Shown piece by piece: positions 1-7,942 of a DNA stretch of 18,549 bases (position 1 is its first letter; every line of letters starts with the position of its first letter). Made by a program: the position numbers and the translations under genes. The notes below the pieces were generated by a model. It was not told the DNA's origin. It made no database searches and saw nothing but the letters and a program-made list of their open reading frames with translations. Source of the stretch: an uncultured Bacilli bacterium (GTDB lineage: Bacteria; Bacillota_I; Bacilli_A; RF39; UBA660); the NCBI GenBank assembly GCA_910587065.1, contig CAJUMA010000019.1:4798-23346 (forward strand), given 5' to 3'.

Positions 1-824
1 ATCAAAAAAATTATCAGAATGACATAACAGGAATATATGATAGTAATTATAATCTAGTAGTAACATATAAGTATGATGCCTGGGGTAAAGTGATATCAGT
101 AACTGATACTACAACAAATAATATAGGTACAATCAATCCATTTAGATATAGAAGTTACTATTATGATGAAGAAACTAAATTGTATTATCTAAATAGTAGA
201 TACTACAATCCAGAATGGTGTAGGTTTATTAATGCTGATAATTATTTAAAGGTATCAATACTAGGGAATAACTTATATATTTATACAGAAAATAACCCAG
301 TTACAGCAATTGATACTAAAGGGACTTTTTTTAAAAAAGTTGGAGATTTCTTTAAAGGATGTTATAACAAAGCCAAAGATGTTGTTGTAGATACGTATAA
401 TAATTGTAAAAAATTTGTATCATCTTCAGCAAAGAAAATTGGGAAAACGGTAAAAAGCGGTTTCAATTTTGTAAAACAAAATTTTGTTTTGGAAATAGGA
501 ACAGGAACTGGATTTTCTGCAGAAGAAAAGACAACATTAGGGAAAATAGGACTATCAGATTCTACAAATATTGTTAGCAAATGGACATATAATGGCGAAG
601 AAGAATATATAGAATCTACAAGAGGTGTTTCACTAGGTATCGCAGGAGCATCTCAAACATTAGTTGATTTAGAAGCCGAAAATCTTGAAAATTATCCAAC
701 AACTTTTAATGTTGGTCCATTAGAATTTTCAAATAATAGCAGAACAATCTTCATAGGATATTCAAAAAGTTTACATATTTATGTTGGTGGTTATCTAAAA
801 ATAGGCGTTGAAATAAAATGGTAA
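1..824 (+). CDS. Rhs/YD-repeat protein, C-terminal part (5' end outside window)
   Basis: The reading frame is already open at base 3, so this is the 3' end of a longer gene; 273 residues are visible. Residues 1-107 carry the Rhs-associated core: a YKYDAWGKV stretch, then YRSYYYDEETKLYYLNSRYY, FINADNYL, GNNLYIYTENNPV and the boundary AIDTKG. In Rhs proteins this core closes the YD-repeat shell and is followed by a variable effector tip. Here the tip is about 166 residues: a lysine-rich helical-looking part, then a glycine- and beta-rich part ending in GGYLKIGVEIKW. I do not recognise the tip and see no obvious nuclease motif. A contact or secreted toxin is the usual role of such proteins; for this tip it is inference. 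A small ORF follows after 26 bases, as an immunity gene often does. Confidence 0.85.
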   Translation, partial: QKNYQNDITGIYDSNYNLVVTYKYDAWGKVISVTDTTTNNIGTINPFRYRSYYYDEETKLYYLNSRYYNPEWCRFINADNYLKVSILGNNLYIYTENNPVTAIDTKGTFFKKVGDFFKGCYNKAKDVVVDTYNNCKKFVSSSAKKIGKTVKSGFNFVKQNFVLEIGTGTGFSAEEKTTLGKIGLSDSTNIVSKWTYNGEEEYIESTRGVSLGIAGASQTLVDLEAENLENYPTTFNVGPLEFSNNSRTIFIGYSKSLHIYVGGYLKIGVEIKW

Positions 825-850
825 GATGGTGTATTTAGAAGGAGCTTCAG

Positions 851-1183
851 ATGATTAAAAATAAAATTATAAGTACAATTGAATTTAGAGACAAATATTT
901 AATGGAGTATGGCGACATTTTTAGAAAAAAGATTTATTACGATCAGGTCGATAAATATTATATAAAATATAATGTACATTCAAGATATACTACAAAAGAT
1001 ATAATATTTATAACTAAAGATGGGAAAAAGAAAAAGATTTCTTATGCAAGTGGAACTGTTTTCGTTATTACAGATTATGAAGAAAAACTTTTATTAAATG
1101 AGATAAATAAGAGATGTCCTCATGCAAAATTTATAAAAAAAGAGAGAATAATCGATAAAATAAAAAGAATTATAAAAGATTGA
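851..1183 (+). CDS. Small unrecognised protein, candidate immunity protein for the Rhs tip
   Basis: A 110-residue protein with a good ribosome site (AAGGAG at 839-844, six bases before ATG) and a TGA stop. It has no signal peptide or membrane segment. The middle alternates short beta-like segments with a lysine-rich turn (TKDGKKKKISYASG), followed by an amphipathic helix (EEKLLLNEINKRC) and a basic tail. That beta-then-helix layout resembles bacterial PH-like domains, but I cannot confirm the family. Position directly after an Rhs C-terminal tip is the typical place of a cognate immunity gene, so that role is inferred from context only. It could also be an unrelated small cytoplasmic protein. 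Confidence 0.6.
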   Translation: MIKNKIISTIEFRDKYLMEYGDIFRKKIYYDQVDKYYIKYNVHSRYTTKDIIFITKDGKKKKISYASGTVFVITDYEEKLLLNEINKRCPHAKFIKKERIIDKIKRIIKD

Positions 1184-1419
1184 TTCTTTATTAAAAAGAG
1201 CGTTTCAAATAATATGTAGCAACGTAGCTAGTACCTTTTCAACTGGTATGTTAACTAAAGATGTATTAAAACCAGAACCACAATGTTAGTTATAATCAAC
1301 CTTTAAAAAATGGATACTACATAGAACACATAGCAAAAAAAGGTTCAAAATTAATGAATGAAAAAAATATTATAATAAATTATTATAAAGAGCAAAAAAT
1401 AATAGATAAATATAGATAA
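1184..1419 (+). pseudogene. Decayed ORF fragment after the toxin locus
   Basis: No intact gene fills this interval, but two protein-like stretches lie in different frames. Frame 1182-1289 reads a hydrophobic segment with FQIICSNVASTFSTGMLTKD and KPEPQC, then a TAG. Frame 1288-1419 reads YNQPLKNGYYIEHIAKKGSK and continues to a TAA at 1417. A single frameshift near 1287 would join them. Neither part has a credible start codon with a ribosome site. I infer the tail of a displaced or broken gene, possibly an older Rhs tip or a neighbouring membrane protein. The family is not recognised. Confidence 0.4.
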
Positions 1420-1432
1420 TTTATAGAAATCT

Positions 1433-1461
1433 AAAAGAGTATATTAAAAATACTCTTTTTC
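1433..1461 (+). terminator. Rho-independent terminator
   Basis: AAAAGAGTA at 1433-1441 pairs perfectly with TACTCTTTT at 1451-1459 around a nine-base loop, followed by T residues. It separates the Rhs/immunity block from the endolysin gene, whose ribosome site begins only a few bases later at about 1465. The endolysin therefore needs read-through or a promoter inside or just before this hairpin. Confidence 0.7.
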
Positions 1462-1479
1462 TATGAAAGGAAGTAAAAT

Positions 1480-2106
1480 ATGTCATATACATTAAAAAAT
1501 ATTAAAAACTGTCCTATTAAAGGTAGGACAACTGTTAAAGTAACATCAGATTTTGGTAAAAGAAAATTATATAATAGAATTACTAAACAATATGAAAGCA
1601 ACTTTCACAATGGTATAGATATCACTGGAGGAAACGAAATCGTTTCCTTTTTAAGTGGTATTGTTACTAGTACAAGTAATAATGTTTCAGCTTACTCAGA
1701 TAAATATAAGACAGGGAACTATATAACCATTAATCACGGCAATAACTTATATTCTAGTTATTATCACTTAAAAAAAGGTTCAATATGTGTAAAAAAAGGA
1801 GATTATATTGAAGCTGGCACTAAAATAGGGATTATGGGTGCAACCGGTCATGTAACAGGTAAACACTTACACTTTGGAATAAAAAAGAATGGTAAATGGG
1901 TAGATCCTAAAGAATATTTACTTAATGAAGTAAATTTAGATAAAAATACTAATACAGAAATTATCTATATAGTAAAAAAAGGAGATAATTTATCTAAGAT
2001 TGCTGCCCGTTATAATACTACATGGAAGAACATTTATAATAAAAATAAGGAGTTAATTGGAGATAATCCCAATTTAATAAAAGTAGGATGGAAATTAAAG
2101 ATATAA
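1480..2106 (+). CDS. M23 metallopeptidase with C-terminal LysM (endolysin-like)
   Basis: A 208-residue probable peptidoglycan hydrolase. The LytM/M23 zinc site is complete: H43 and D47 in FHNGIDITGG, and HxH at H129 and H131 in GKHLHFGI, with H96 in SSYYHLKKG. M23 enzymes cut peptide cross-bridges in the wall. Residues about 160-208 form one LysM domain (YIVKKGDNLSKIAARYNTTW), which binds glycan. There is no signal peptide, so release would depend on a holin, and the next gene is a holin that overlaps it by 19 bases. The start is supported by GAAAGGAAG at 1465-1473. This is either a phage lysin from a prophage relic or part of a secretion-lysis cassette for the neighbouring Rhs protein. A vegetative autolysin is less likely without a secretion signal. 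Confidence 0.85.
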   Translation: MSYTLKNIKNCPIKGRTTVKVTSDFGKRKLYNRITKQYESNFHNGIDITGGNEIVSFLSGIVTSTSNNVSAYSDKYKTGNYITINHGNNLYSSYYHLKKGSICVKKGDYIEAGTKIGIMGATGHVTGKHLHFGIKKNGKWVDPKEYLLNEVNLDKNTNTEIIYIVKKGDNLSKIAARYNTTWKNIYNKNKELIGDNPNLIKVGWKLKI

Positions 2107-2489
2107 TAAATTTTAAATTAATTGGAAGTGTATTTATTTTTCTAATTGGTGGATTTGATAATATGTTTATTAGTTTACTTATATTTATGATAATTGACTA
2201 TATTACAGGTATAATTAAAGCAATATACCAACATAAATTAAATAGTAAAATAGGAATAAAAGGAATCTTAAAGAAAATAGGTTATATTTTTATAGTTGTT
2301 ATTGCTACATTATTTGACTATTTAATTGGAGATTCAACCCTTGCAGTAAGAACTTTAGTAATATATTTCTTTATATCTAATGAAGCTATATCAATACTTG
2401 AAAATTGGGCTTTAATGGGGTTACCACTTCCCAAAAAGATATTTCAAGTATTTGAATCTTTAAATGACAATAACAAAAAGGTTGACTAA
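2088..2489 (+). CDS. Phage-type holin (phage_holin_4_1 / TcdE-like family)
   Basis: A 133-residue hydrophobic protein with about three or four membrane segments. The signature GGFDNMFISLLIFMIIDYIT followed by GIIKAIYQHKLNSK and the later NEAISILENWALMGLPLPKK are typical of the Firmicutes holin family that includes TcdE- and Bhl-like proteins. Such holins open the membrane for an endolysin or, for TcdE, export large toxins. The start is the only ATG in frame after the stop at 2064. Its ribosome site is poor (AGTAGG directly abuts the ATG), so translation is probably coupled to the overlapping endolysin gene. Order here is endolysin then holin, the reverse of many phage cassettes. Confidence 0.85.
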   Translation: MEIKDIINFKLIGSVFIFLIGGFDNMFISLLIFMIIDYITGIIKAIYQHKLNSKIGIKGILKKIGYIFIVVIATLFDYLIGDSTLAVRTLVIYFFISNEAISILENWALMGLPLPKKIFQVFESLNDNNKKVD

Positions 2490-2540
2490 TCATAAAAAAA
2501 GTTTTAAGATATGAAACAAAGTAGTTTTAGGGGGAATTAT

Positions 2541-3055
2541 ATGGTTGATAAATTGACTATGCAAGAGTATGCTGAATTGCCTGATATAATATTAGACAAT
2601 TCTAAAAATGTTAAATATATTCAATTGTTAAGTGAAAAAACAGTTAAATATTACTATTATTCGAATTTAAAGAAAGATTTAATGATAGAGTTTAATAAAT
2701 TTAAAGATTCTAAACACATAATTGCACTTTCCAATGACTTCAGTTTAAAGTCAAGTATGGGTAACTTAAATTATTCAAATACTAGTCCTAGTAAAAATGA
2801 CAAAGTTGGTAATTTTATTCAAAAGAAAATTGATTTAAATATTTGGTCAAGAGATATTTACGGTATTTTAGTTAATTTATCCAAGAATTAACTTTTAATG
2901 AAGCATTATATCTTGTAGCAACATTCTTTGAAGATAAAACAGAAGAAAATATCTGTGAATTATTAGGCATATGTATAAAATCATTATACAAAATAAAGAG
3001 AAGTTGTTTAGTAAAGATAAAATTAGAATTTGATAAGTATAATTTTTTATATTAA
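2541..3055 (+). pseudogene. ArpU/sigma-region-4-like phage regulator, broken by a frameshift
   Basis: The first part (2541-2891) starts at ATG 2541, chosen because AGGGG lies at 2529-2533; an ATG at 2511 has no such site. It encodes about 112 residues, then meets TAA at 2889. In the -1 frame, open only from 2876, the protein resumes: LTFNEALYLVATFFEDKTEE, NICELLGICIKSLYKIKRSC and onward to TAA at 3053. This second part is a convincing sigma-70 region 4-like helix-turn-helix, as in ArpU/RinA-type phage late regulators. Joined, the protein would be about 170 residues, a normal length for that group. A one-base deletion between 2874 and 2888 explains the break. No canonical slippery heptamer is in frame there. 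ArpU-type proteins control lysis or late genes, which fits the upstream endolysin and holin. Confidence 0.55.
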
Positions 3056-3087
3056 GGAGTATGGGAATATCCATACTTCTTTTTTTC
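3054..3087 (+). terminator. Rho-independent terminator
   Basis: AAGGAGTATGG at 3054-3064 pairs with CCATACTTCTT at 3071-3081 (eleven pairs, one G-T) around GAATAT and runs into Ts. The left arm overlaps the TAA of the broken regulator gene. It closes the accessory region. Confidence 0.8.
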
Positions 3088-3132
3088 TTATGTAAAAAAA
3101 TTATTATCCTTGTGTATTTTAGTAAAAGCGTA

Positions 3133-3141
3133 TGATATAAT
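3133..3141 (+). promoter_or_regulatory. Extended -10 promoter for cca
   Basis: TG-A-TATAAT (3133-3141) is a perfect extended -10 element. The only -35-like match, TTGTGT at 3110-3115, is badly spaced (20 bases), so the extended -10 probably does the work. Transcription would start near 3148, giving a leader of only about 13 bases before the GTG at 3161. The -10 sits inside a short palindrome, GATAT-A-ATATC. Confidence 0.6.
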
Positions 3142-3160
3142 ATCTTTGGTGAAGTAAAAA

Positions 3161-4249
3161 GTGAACGATAAAATAAAAAATATATTACAAAAACTAGAAG
3201 ATAATGGTTTTACTGCCTATGTTGTTGGTGGTTTTGTTCGCGACTATTTACTTGGAATTGAGACCTATGATGTTGATATTGCGACCTCAGCTGAACCAAA
3301 AGATGTACGAAGTATTTTTGATTTAAGTAACGCAAATGATGATAATTATGGAAGTATTTATATAAAAGATAAACTATATAACTATGACATAACAACTTAC
3401 CGAAAAGAATTAAAATATGTTAATAGAAGGCCAGTTGAATATACATATTTAGATACAGTTGATGAGGACATAGAAAGAAGAGACTTTACAATTAATTCAC
3501 TTTATATGGATAAATCAGGTACAGTTTTTGATAAAGTAGGAGGTAAACAAGACCTAGAAGATAAAATTATTAGAATGATTGGCAATATCAATGATAAAAT
3601 GATTGAAGACCCTTTAAGAATGTTAAGAGCTGTTCGTTTTGCCGCCACCTTAGATTTTGTATTAGAAAGCACTTTAAAAAATTATATAAAACAAAATACC
3701 CAAATGCTAAGAACATTAAGTTATACGAGAAAAAAAGAAGAATTGGATAAAATTTTCTCATCTCAAAATCGTCTCAAGGGAATAAACTTACTTAAAAATT
3801 TAAAAATGGATAAAGACTTAGATCTTGAAATACCTGATGATGTTGTTGATTCAATAAATCCCTTAGGTATATGGGCTCAATTAAAAGTTTCGGGGGATTA
3901 TAGTTTTACAAAAGAAGAAACAGATATAATAGATAAAATAAAAAGTATTATATCTTATGGTATAATAGATAATGTGGTTTTATATGAGTATGGATTATAT
4001 CCATCTATAATCGCATCGGATATTCTTGGACTAAATCGAAAATATATAAGTGACATATATAAGAATATGCCAATATACTCTGTTAAGGATATAAAAATAA
4101 ATGGAGATGAAATAATAAATATTCTAGGAATTGAACCAGGAAGTATAATTAAAGATATTATCTTAGATATTGAATTAAATATTTTAAATGGGACATTAGA
4201 AAATGATTTTTCTAAAATTAAGGAGTATATACTAAAAAATTGGAGGTAA
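3161..4249 (+). CDS. cca: CCA tRNA nucleotidyltransferase
   Basis: Adds or repairs the 3' CCA of tRNAs using CTP and ATP; cytoplasmic. It starts with GTG, with GGTGA at 3148-3152 as a modest ribosome site. The class II polymerase-beta-type head is clear: GGFVRD at residues 23-28, the metal-binding pair D37 and D39 in YDVDIATS, and the ERRDFTINSLYMD motif around residues 105-117. The EDPLRMLRAVRFAATLDF segment typical of CCA and poly(A) polymerases follows. At 362 residues it is slightly shorter than the B. subtilis enzyme. No HD domain is visible. It is the first gene of a three-gene operon: dnaD begins three bases after its stop, and the dnaD ribosome site GGAGG lies in the last cca codons. 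Confidence 0.93.
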   Translation: MNDKIKNILQKLEDNGFTAYVVGGFVRDYLLGIETYDVDIATSAEPKDVRSIFDLSNANDDNYGSIYIKDKLYNYDITTYRKELKYVNRRPVEYTYLDTVDEDIERRDFTINSLYMDKSGTVFDKVGGKQDLEDKIIRMIGNINDKMIEDPLRMLRAVRFAATLDFVLESTLKNYIKQNTQMLRTLSYTRKKEELDKIFSSQNRLKGINLLKNLKMDKDLDLEIPDDVVDSINPLGIWAQLKVSGDYSFTKEETDIIDKIKSIISYGIIDNVVLYEYGLYPSIIASDILGLNRKYISDIYKNMPIYSVKDIKINGDEIINILGIEPGSIIKDIILDIELNILNGTLENDFSKIKEYILKNWR

Positions 4250-4252
4250 AGT

Positions 4253-4891
4253 ATGAATGAAGTAGTATTTAAAACTTTAAAAGAAAAAGATTTCATCATT
4301 AAAAACTATCTTATTAAAGTAGCACTTGAATTAAAACTTTCTTTAAATGAAACTCTTCTATTAGTATATTTTATGAATCAAGAAGAACCTACTTTAAATA
4401 TTCCGAGTATTACCTCTAATATTTATTTAAAAGAAGAAGAAATAATGGCAGCTTTTTCTAAATTAATCGCGATTAATTTAATTACTTTAAAAGTCATTAA
4501 AGGCGAAAATGATATTAGAAAAGAAATTATATCTTTAGATAACATTATTCGTTATGTCACAACTGATATTACTAAAAAACATGAATCTAATGAAAAGGAC
4601 AATTTATTTGATATTTTTGAAAAGGAGTTTGCAAGACCTTTAAGTACAATGGAATTTGAAATAATTAATGAGTGGCTTGATTCAGGCTATGAAAAAGAGT
4701 TAATTATAGAAGCTTTAAAAGAATCTGTTTATAATGGCTATAAAAGTTTAAAAAGTATTTCTTCAAAACTAGAATTTTGGAAAGAAAAAGGCTATAAGAC
4801 AAAAAAGGATATATCAAAGAGTTTAAGTGACGACCTTGAAAAAACAGCGGCTATTGATCTTTTTGATTATAATTGGTTAGAAGATGAATAA
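4253..4891 (+). CDS. dnaD: DnaD-family replication initiation protein
   Basis: A 212-residue protein with the two-part DnaD layout. Residues about 15-110 form the N-terminal winged-helix region (LKLSLNETLLLVYFMNQEEP). Residues about 120-180 form the DnaD/DnaB C-terminal domain (FEKEFARPLSTMEFEIINEW, then the hallmark SSKLEFWKEKGYKT). In B. subtilis DnaD works with DnaA, DnaB and DnaI to load the replicative helicase. The GGAGG site at 4242-4246 supports the ATG at 4253. It overlaps nth by eight bases. The pairing of dnaD with nth is conserved in Bacilli, which strengthens the call. Confidence 0.88.
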   Translation: MNEVVFKTLKEKDFIIKNYLIKVALELKLSLNETLLLVYFMNQEEPTLNIPSITSNIYLKEEEIMAAFSKLIAINLITLKVIKGENDIRKEIISLDNIIRYVTTDITKKHESNEKDNLFDIFEKEFARPLSTMEFEIINEWLDSGYEKELIIEALKESVYNGYKSLKSISSKLEFWKEKGYKTKKDISKSLSDDLEKTAAIDLFDYNWLEDE

Positions 4892-5498
4892 AGAATTTTT
4901 TTCTATTTTAGATGAAATTGTCCCAAATCCTCAATGTACGTTAGAATACAGTCGTGATTATGAATTATTAATTGCTACTGTGTTATCAGCACAATGTACT
5001 GATGAAAGAGTAAATAAAGTAACAAAAGTCCTTTTTGAGAAATATGATATATTTGCTCTTGCGAAACTTAAACCAGAGGATATTATTGATATTATAAGAC
5101 CATGCGGGAATATGAATAAAAAAAGTAAATATATTGTTGATATAGCCAAAAAGTTAGTAAGTGAATACAATGGTCAAGTACCAAACAACCGTGAATTTCT
5201 TGAAAGTTTACCGGGAGTAGGGAGAAAGACAGCAAATGTTGTACTTGGCAATATTTATAATGAGCCAACATTCGCTGTTGATACACATGTTGAAAGAGTT
5301 TCTAAAAGACTAGGTCTAGCTGCTTCTAATGATGATGTGTTAACTGTAGAAAATAAACTAATGCAAATATTTCCTAAGGAGAAATGGATATATTTACATC
5401 ACCAATTATTACTTTTTGGAAGGCACACTTGTTTGAGTCGTAATCCCTTATGTCAAAGTTGTAAAATGAAAAAATATTGTAAAAAAATGGATGCCTAG
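4884..5498 (+). CDS. nth: Endonuclease III (DNA glycosylase/AP lyase)
   Basis: A base-excision repair enzyme that removes oxidised pyrimidines and nicks at abasic sites. The 204-residue protein is full length. The helix-hairpin-helix LPGVGRKTANVVLGN carries catalytic K115, and D133 lies in AVDTHVERVSKRLGL. The [4Fe-4S] cysteines C183, C190, C193 and C199 follow the exact C-x6-C-x2-C-x5-C spacing. Its ATG overlaps the dnaD 3' end (ATGAATAA), implying translational coupling. The stop codon lies in the terminator hairpin that ends the operon. Confidence 0.96.
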   Translation: MNKEFFSILDEIVPNPQCTLEYSRDYELLIATVLSAQCTDERVNKVTKVLFEKYDIFALAKLKPEDIIDIIRPCGNMNKKSKYIVDIAKKLVSEYNGQVPNNREFLESLPGVGRKTANVVLGNIYNEPTFAVDTHVERVSKRLGLAASNDDVLTVENKLMQIFPKEKWIYLHHQLLLFGRHTCLSRNPLCQSCKMKKYCKKMDA

Positions 5499-5512
5499 AA
5501 AGGCATTTTTTT
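5491..5512 (+). terminator. Rho-independent terminator of cca-dnaD-nth
   Basis: ATGCCT (5491-5496) and AGGCAT (5501-5506) form a six-pair stem with an AGAA loop, followed by a T run. The TAG stop of nth spans the end of the left arm and the loop, so the terminator begins inside the coding sequence. Confidence 0.85.
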
Positions 5513-5527
5513 ATATAAAAAACGATT

Positions 5528-5547
5528 TTTCTTTTAGAGAAAAGAAA
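5528..5547. repeat. Short inverted repeat upstream of lon
   Basis: TTTCTTTT (5528-5535), AGAG, AAAAGAAA (5540-5547): a perfect eight-base inverted repeat about 36 bases before the lon -35 box. It could be a regulator site or simply an AT-rich chance palindrome. It does not resemble the CIRCE heat-shock element. Confidence 0.3.
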
Positions 5548-5582
5548 TAATAAACAAAATTAATAATAAAACAATTTTCTTC

Positions 5583-5611
5583 TTTACAAAACACTCTAAA
5601 AAATTTATAAT
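5583..5611 (+). promoter_or_regulatory. SigA-type promoter for lon
   Basis: TTTACA at 5583-5588, a 17-base spacer, and TATAAT at 5606-5611. Spacing is ideal and the -10 is perfect. Predicted start near 5618 gives a leader of about 24 bases. Confidence 0.8.
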
Positions 5612-5626
5612 AAAAACCATATCTTG

Positions 5627-5633
5627 AAGGAGG
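5627..5633 (+). promoter_or_regulatory. Ribosome binding site fixing the lon start
   Basis: AAGGAGG at 5627-5633 lies eight bases before GTG 5642. An upstream in-frame TTG at 5624 falls directly before this site and so cannot be the start. Confidence 0.85.
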
Positions 5634-5641
5634 TTATAATC

Positions 5642-7942
5642 GTGTTAGAAAACTTGCCTGTATTACTACTAAAGAAACTCGTTTTACTTCCTTATCAAGA
5701 AGTACGTTTAGAATTAAATATTGAATTAAGCAAAAGAATAATTGATTACTCCATGAATTCTTTTAACAATAAATTACTCGTAATAAGTCCTAATAATACA
5801 CTTGAGTCAAATCCATCAGCTAGTGACTTACCCAAAGTTGGCGTTATTGCCAAAATAAAATCAAGTTTAGAGTTACCTAATGGTAATTATCGGGTAACAA
5901 TAACGGGTATAACTCGTGTTCTAGTAAAAACTTATAAAAACTTAGATGCTGATAAAAATATCCTTGAGGCTAAAGTAAAAAGAACTTATATTGATAACTC
6001 CAATAAAACTGAGGAAGCAGCTATTTTAAGAACATTAAAAGGCGTAATTGACTCTTATATGGAATGTAATCCTCATGCCTCTAACTCAGTAGTTAATACT
6101 ATTAGCAATATTGAAGATTTAGATATGTTAACCGATATTATTACCAATTTTATGCCATTTGATATACAAAGAAAAGTATATTATATGAATGAGTTTGATT
6201 ATATTGCCCGAGCAAATCGACTTATAAAAGATATTAATCTAGAATTAGAAGTAATCACGATAGAATCTAAAATAGATGATGAAATAAGAGAAACTTTTGA
6301 TAAAGAACAAAGAGACTATATCTTAAAACAAAAGATATTTAAATTAAATGAAGAGCTAGGTTTAAATGCTGATAAACAAACCGAGATAGCGCTTTATAAT
6401 GATTCTATTGATAAACTATCAATATCTAAAAAAATAAAGGATAAGTTCAAAGAAGAAGTAAAAAAGTATTCTTACACATCAGAATCCAACCCTGATGCTT
6501 CCGTAATTAGAAATTATCTTGATACAGTTTTAAATTTGCCTTGGGATTGTGAATCAAAAGATGAAACAGATTTAAAGAAAATTAAAAGAAGCCTCGATAA
6601 AGAACACTATGGACTAACAGAAGCTAAACAAAGAATTATTGAATATATTGCTGTAAAGAAAAATAACCTCGATATAAATGCTCCAATTATTTGTTTGATT
6701 GGACCACCGGGTGTCGGCAAAACAACTCTTGGAATTTCCATAAGTAAATCGCTAAATCGTGAGTTTGCTAAAATTAGTGTTGGGGGCTTAAATGATGCAA
6801 CCGAATTAACGGGACATAAAAGAACGTATTTAGGTTCATCTCCTGGCAAAATAATTCAAAGCATAAAAAAATGTGGAACAAAAAATCCTGTAATTTTAAT
6901 TGATGAGGTCGATAAAATTGTAAGTGATTTTAAAGGAGATCCATCAGCTGTTTTACTAGATATATTGGATCAAAGTCAAAATACGATGTTTATTGATAAT
7001 TATATTGAAGAACCTTTCAATTTATCCAAAATTTTATTTATTTTAACTGCAAATGATGTAAATTCTATAACACCAGCTCTTAAAGATAGATTAGAAATAA
7101 TTGATTTAAGTTCATATACAGAGTTTGAAAAAATTGATATTGCTAAGAAACATATTATTCCAAGAATACTCGAGGAATATAAACTAAAAAAAGTTAAAAT
7201 TGCTGATGACGATATTTTATATATGATTAATTCTTATACAGCTGAATCCGGTGTCCGTGAGTTATCCCGCGTCTTAGAAAAAGTCTATCGTCATTTAATT
7301 ATTAGTGAAAAAGAAATTAAAAGTATTAATAAGAAATACATAACAGAGTGTCTTGGGCCAGTGAGGTACGGAAATACACGTACTAGAACTAATCATACAG
7401 GTTCTGTATCCACATTAGGGGTTACTCCTTATGGTGGAACAATTATTTCAATTGAATCTATTTTTGTTAAAGGCACTGGTAATATCTTAATGACAGGAAA
7501 TGTTAAAGAGCCTATATTAGAGAGTGCCAAAGTTGCCTATAGTTATATAAAATCTAATCATAAAAATTTTAAAATAAAAGAGTCTACTTTAAATGACTAT
7601 GACATTCATATAAATGCCCTAAATTATAACATAAAAAAAGATGGTACTTCTGGGGGAGTAGCTTTTGCGACTTCAATTCTTTCTCTTGCGCTAGGAATAG
7701 AGGTAGACAGCAAAATTGGTTTTACAGGTGAAATTACACTTCATGGAGACATATACAAAGTTGGAGGAATAAAAGAAAAAGTAATTGGGGCTTACAATAA
7801 TGGTTTTAAAACTATATATATACCTTTAGAAAACAAATTTGATTTAGAAAAAGTTCCCGAGGAAATAAAAAAGACACTTCAAATAATTTGTGTTTCTAAT
7901 TACAAAGAAATATATAATAGTTTATTTAAAAAGAGTAATTAA
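5642..7942 (+). CDS. lon: ATP-dependent protease Lon
   Basis: A cytoplasmic AAA+ protease of 766 residues that degrades misfolded and regulatory proteins. Domains in order: N-terminal substrate-binding domain (NLPVLLLKKLVLLPYQEV, residues 3-20 onward), a helical linker, then the ATPase with Walker A GPPGVGKT at 354-361 and Walker B with D421-E422 (ILIDEVDK). The C-terminal protease domain has the catalytic serine S670 in KDGTSGGVAF and lysine K713 in GGIKEK, 43 residues apart as in E. coli Lon. The usual DGPSAG around the serine is DGTSGG here. It has its own promoter and terminator, so it is probably monocistronic. No CIRCE or CtsR-like repeat was seen upstream. Confidence 0.96.
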   Translation: MLENLPVLLLKKLVLLPYQEVRLELNIELSKRIIDYSMNSFNNKLLVISPNNTLESNPSASDLPKVGVIAKIKSSLELPNGNYRVTITGITRVLVKTYKNLDADKNILEAKVKRTYIDNSNKTEEAAILRTLKGVIDSYMECNPHASNSVVNTISNIEDLDMLTDIITNFMPFDIQRKVYYMNEFDYIARANRLIKDINLELEVITIESKIDDEIRETFDKEQRDYILKQKIFKLNEELGLNADKQTEIALYNDSIDKLSISKKIKDKFKEEVKKYSYTSESNPDASVIRNYLDTVLNLPWDCESKDETDLKKIKRSLDKEHYGLTEAKQRIIEYIAVKKNNLDINAPIICLIGPPGVGKTTLGISISKSLNREFAKISVGGLNDATELTGHKRTYLGSSPGKIIQSIKKCGTKNPVILIDEVDKIVSDFKGDPSAVLLDILDQSQNTMFIDNYIEEPFNLSKILFILTANDVNSITPALKDRLEIIDLSSYTEFEKIDIAKKHIIPRILEEYKLKKVKIADDDILYMINSYTAESGVRELSRVLEKVYRHLIISEKEIKSINKKYITECLGPVRYGNTRTRTNHTGSVSTLGVTPYGGTIISIESIFVKGTGNILMTGNVKEPILESAKVAYSYIKSNHKNFKIKESTLNDYDIHINALNYNIKKDGTSGGVAFATSILSLALGIEVDSKIGFTGEITLHGDIYKVGGIKEKVIGAYNNGFKTIYIPLENKFDLEKVPEEIKKTLQIICVSNYKEIYNSLFKKSN

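Noticed and set aside
2870..2891. Programmed -1 frameshifting in the ArpU-like gene
   Set aside because: No X-XXY-YYZ heptamer is in the right frame in the short window where the switch must happen, and no strong downstream stimulator is apparent. A simple indel is more likely.
5624..5642. Upstream TTG start for lon
   Set aside because: It directly precedes the ribosome site AAGGAGG, which is correctly spaced for GTG 5642; starting at TTG would put that site inside the coding region.
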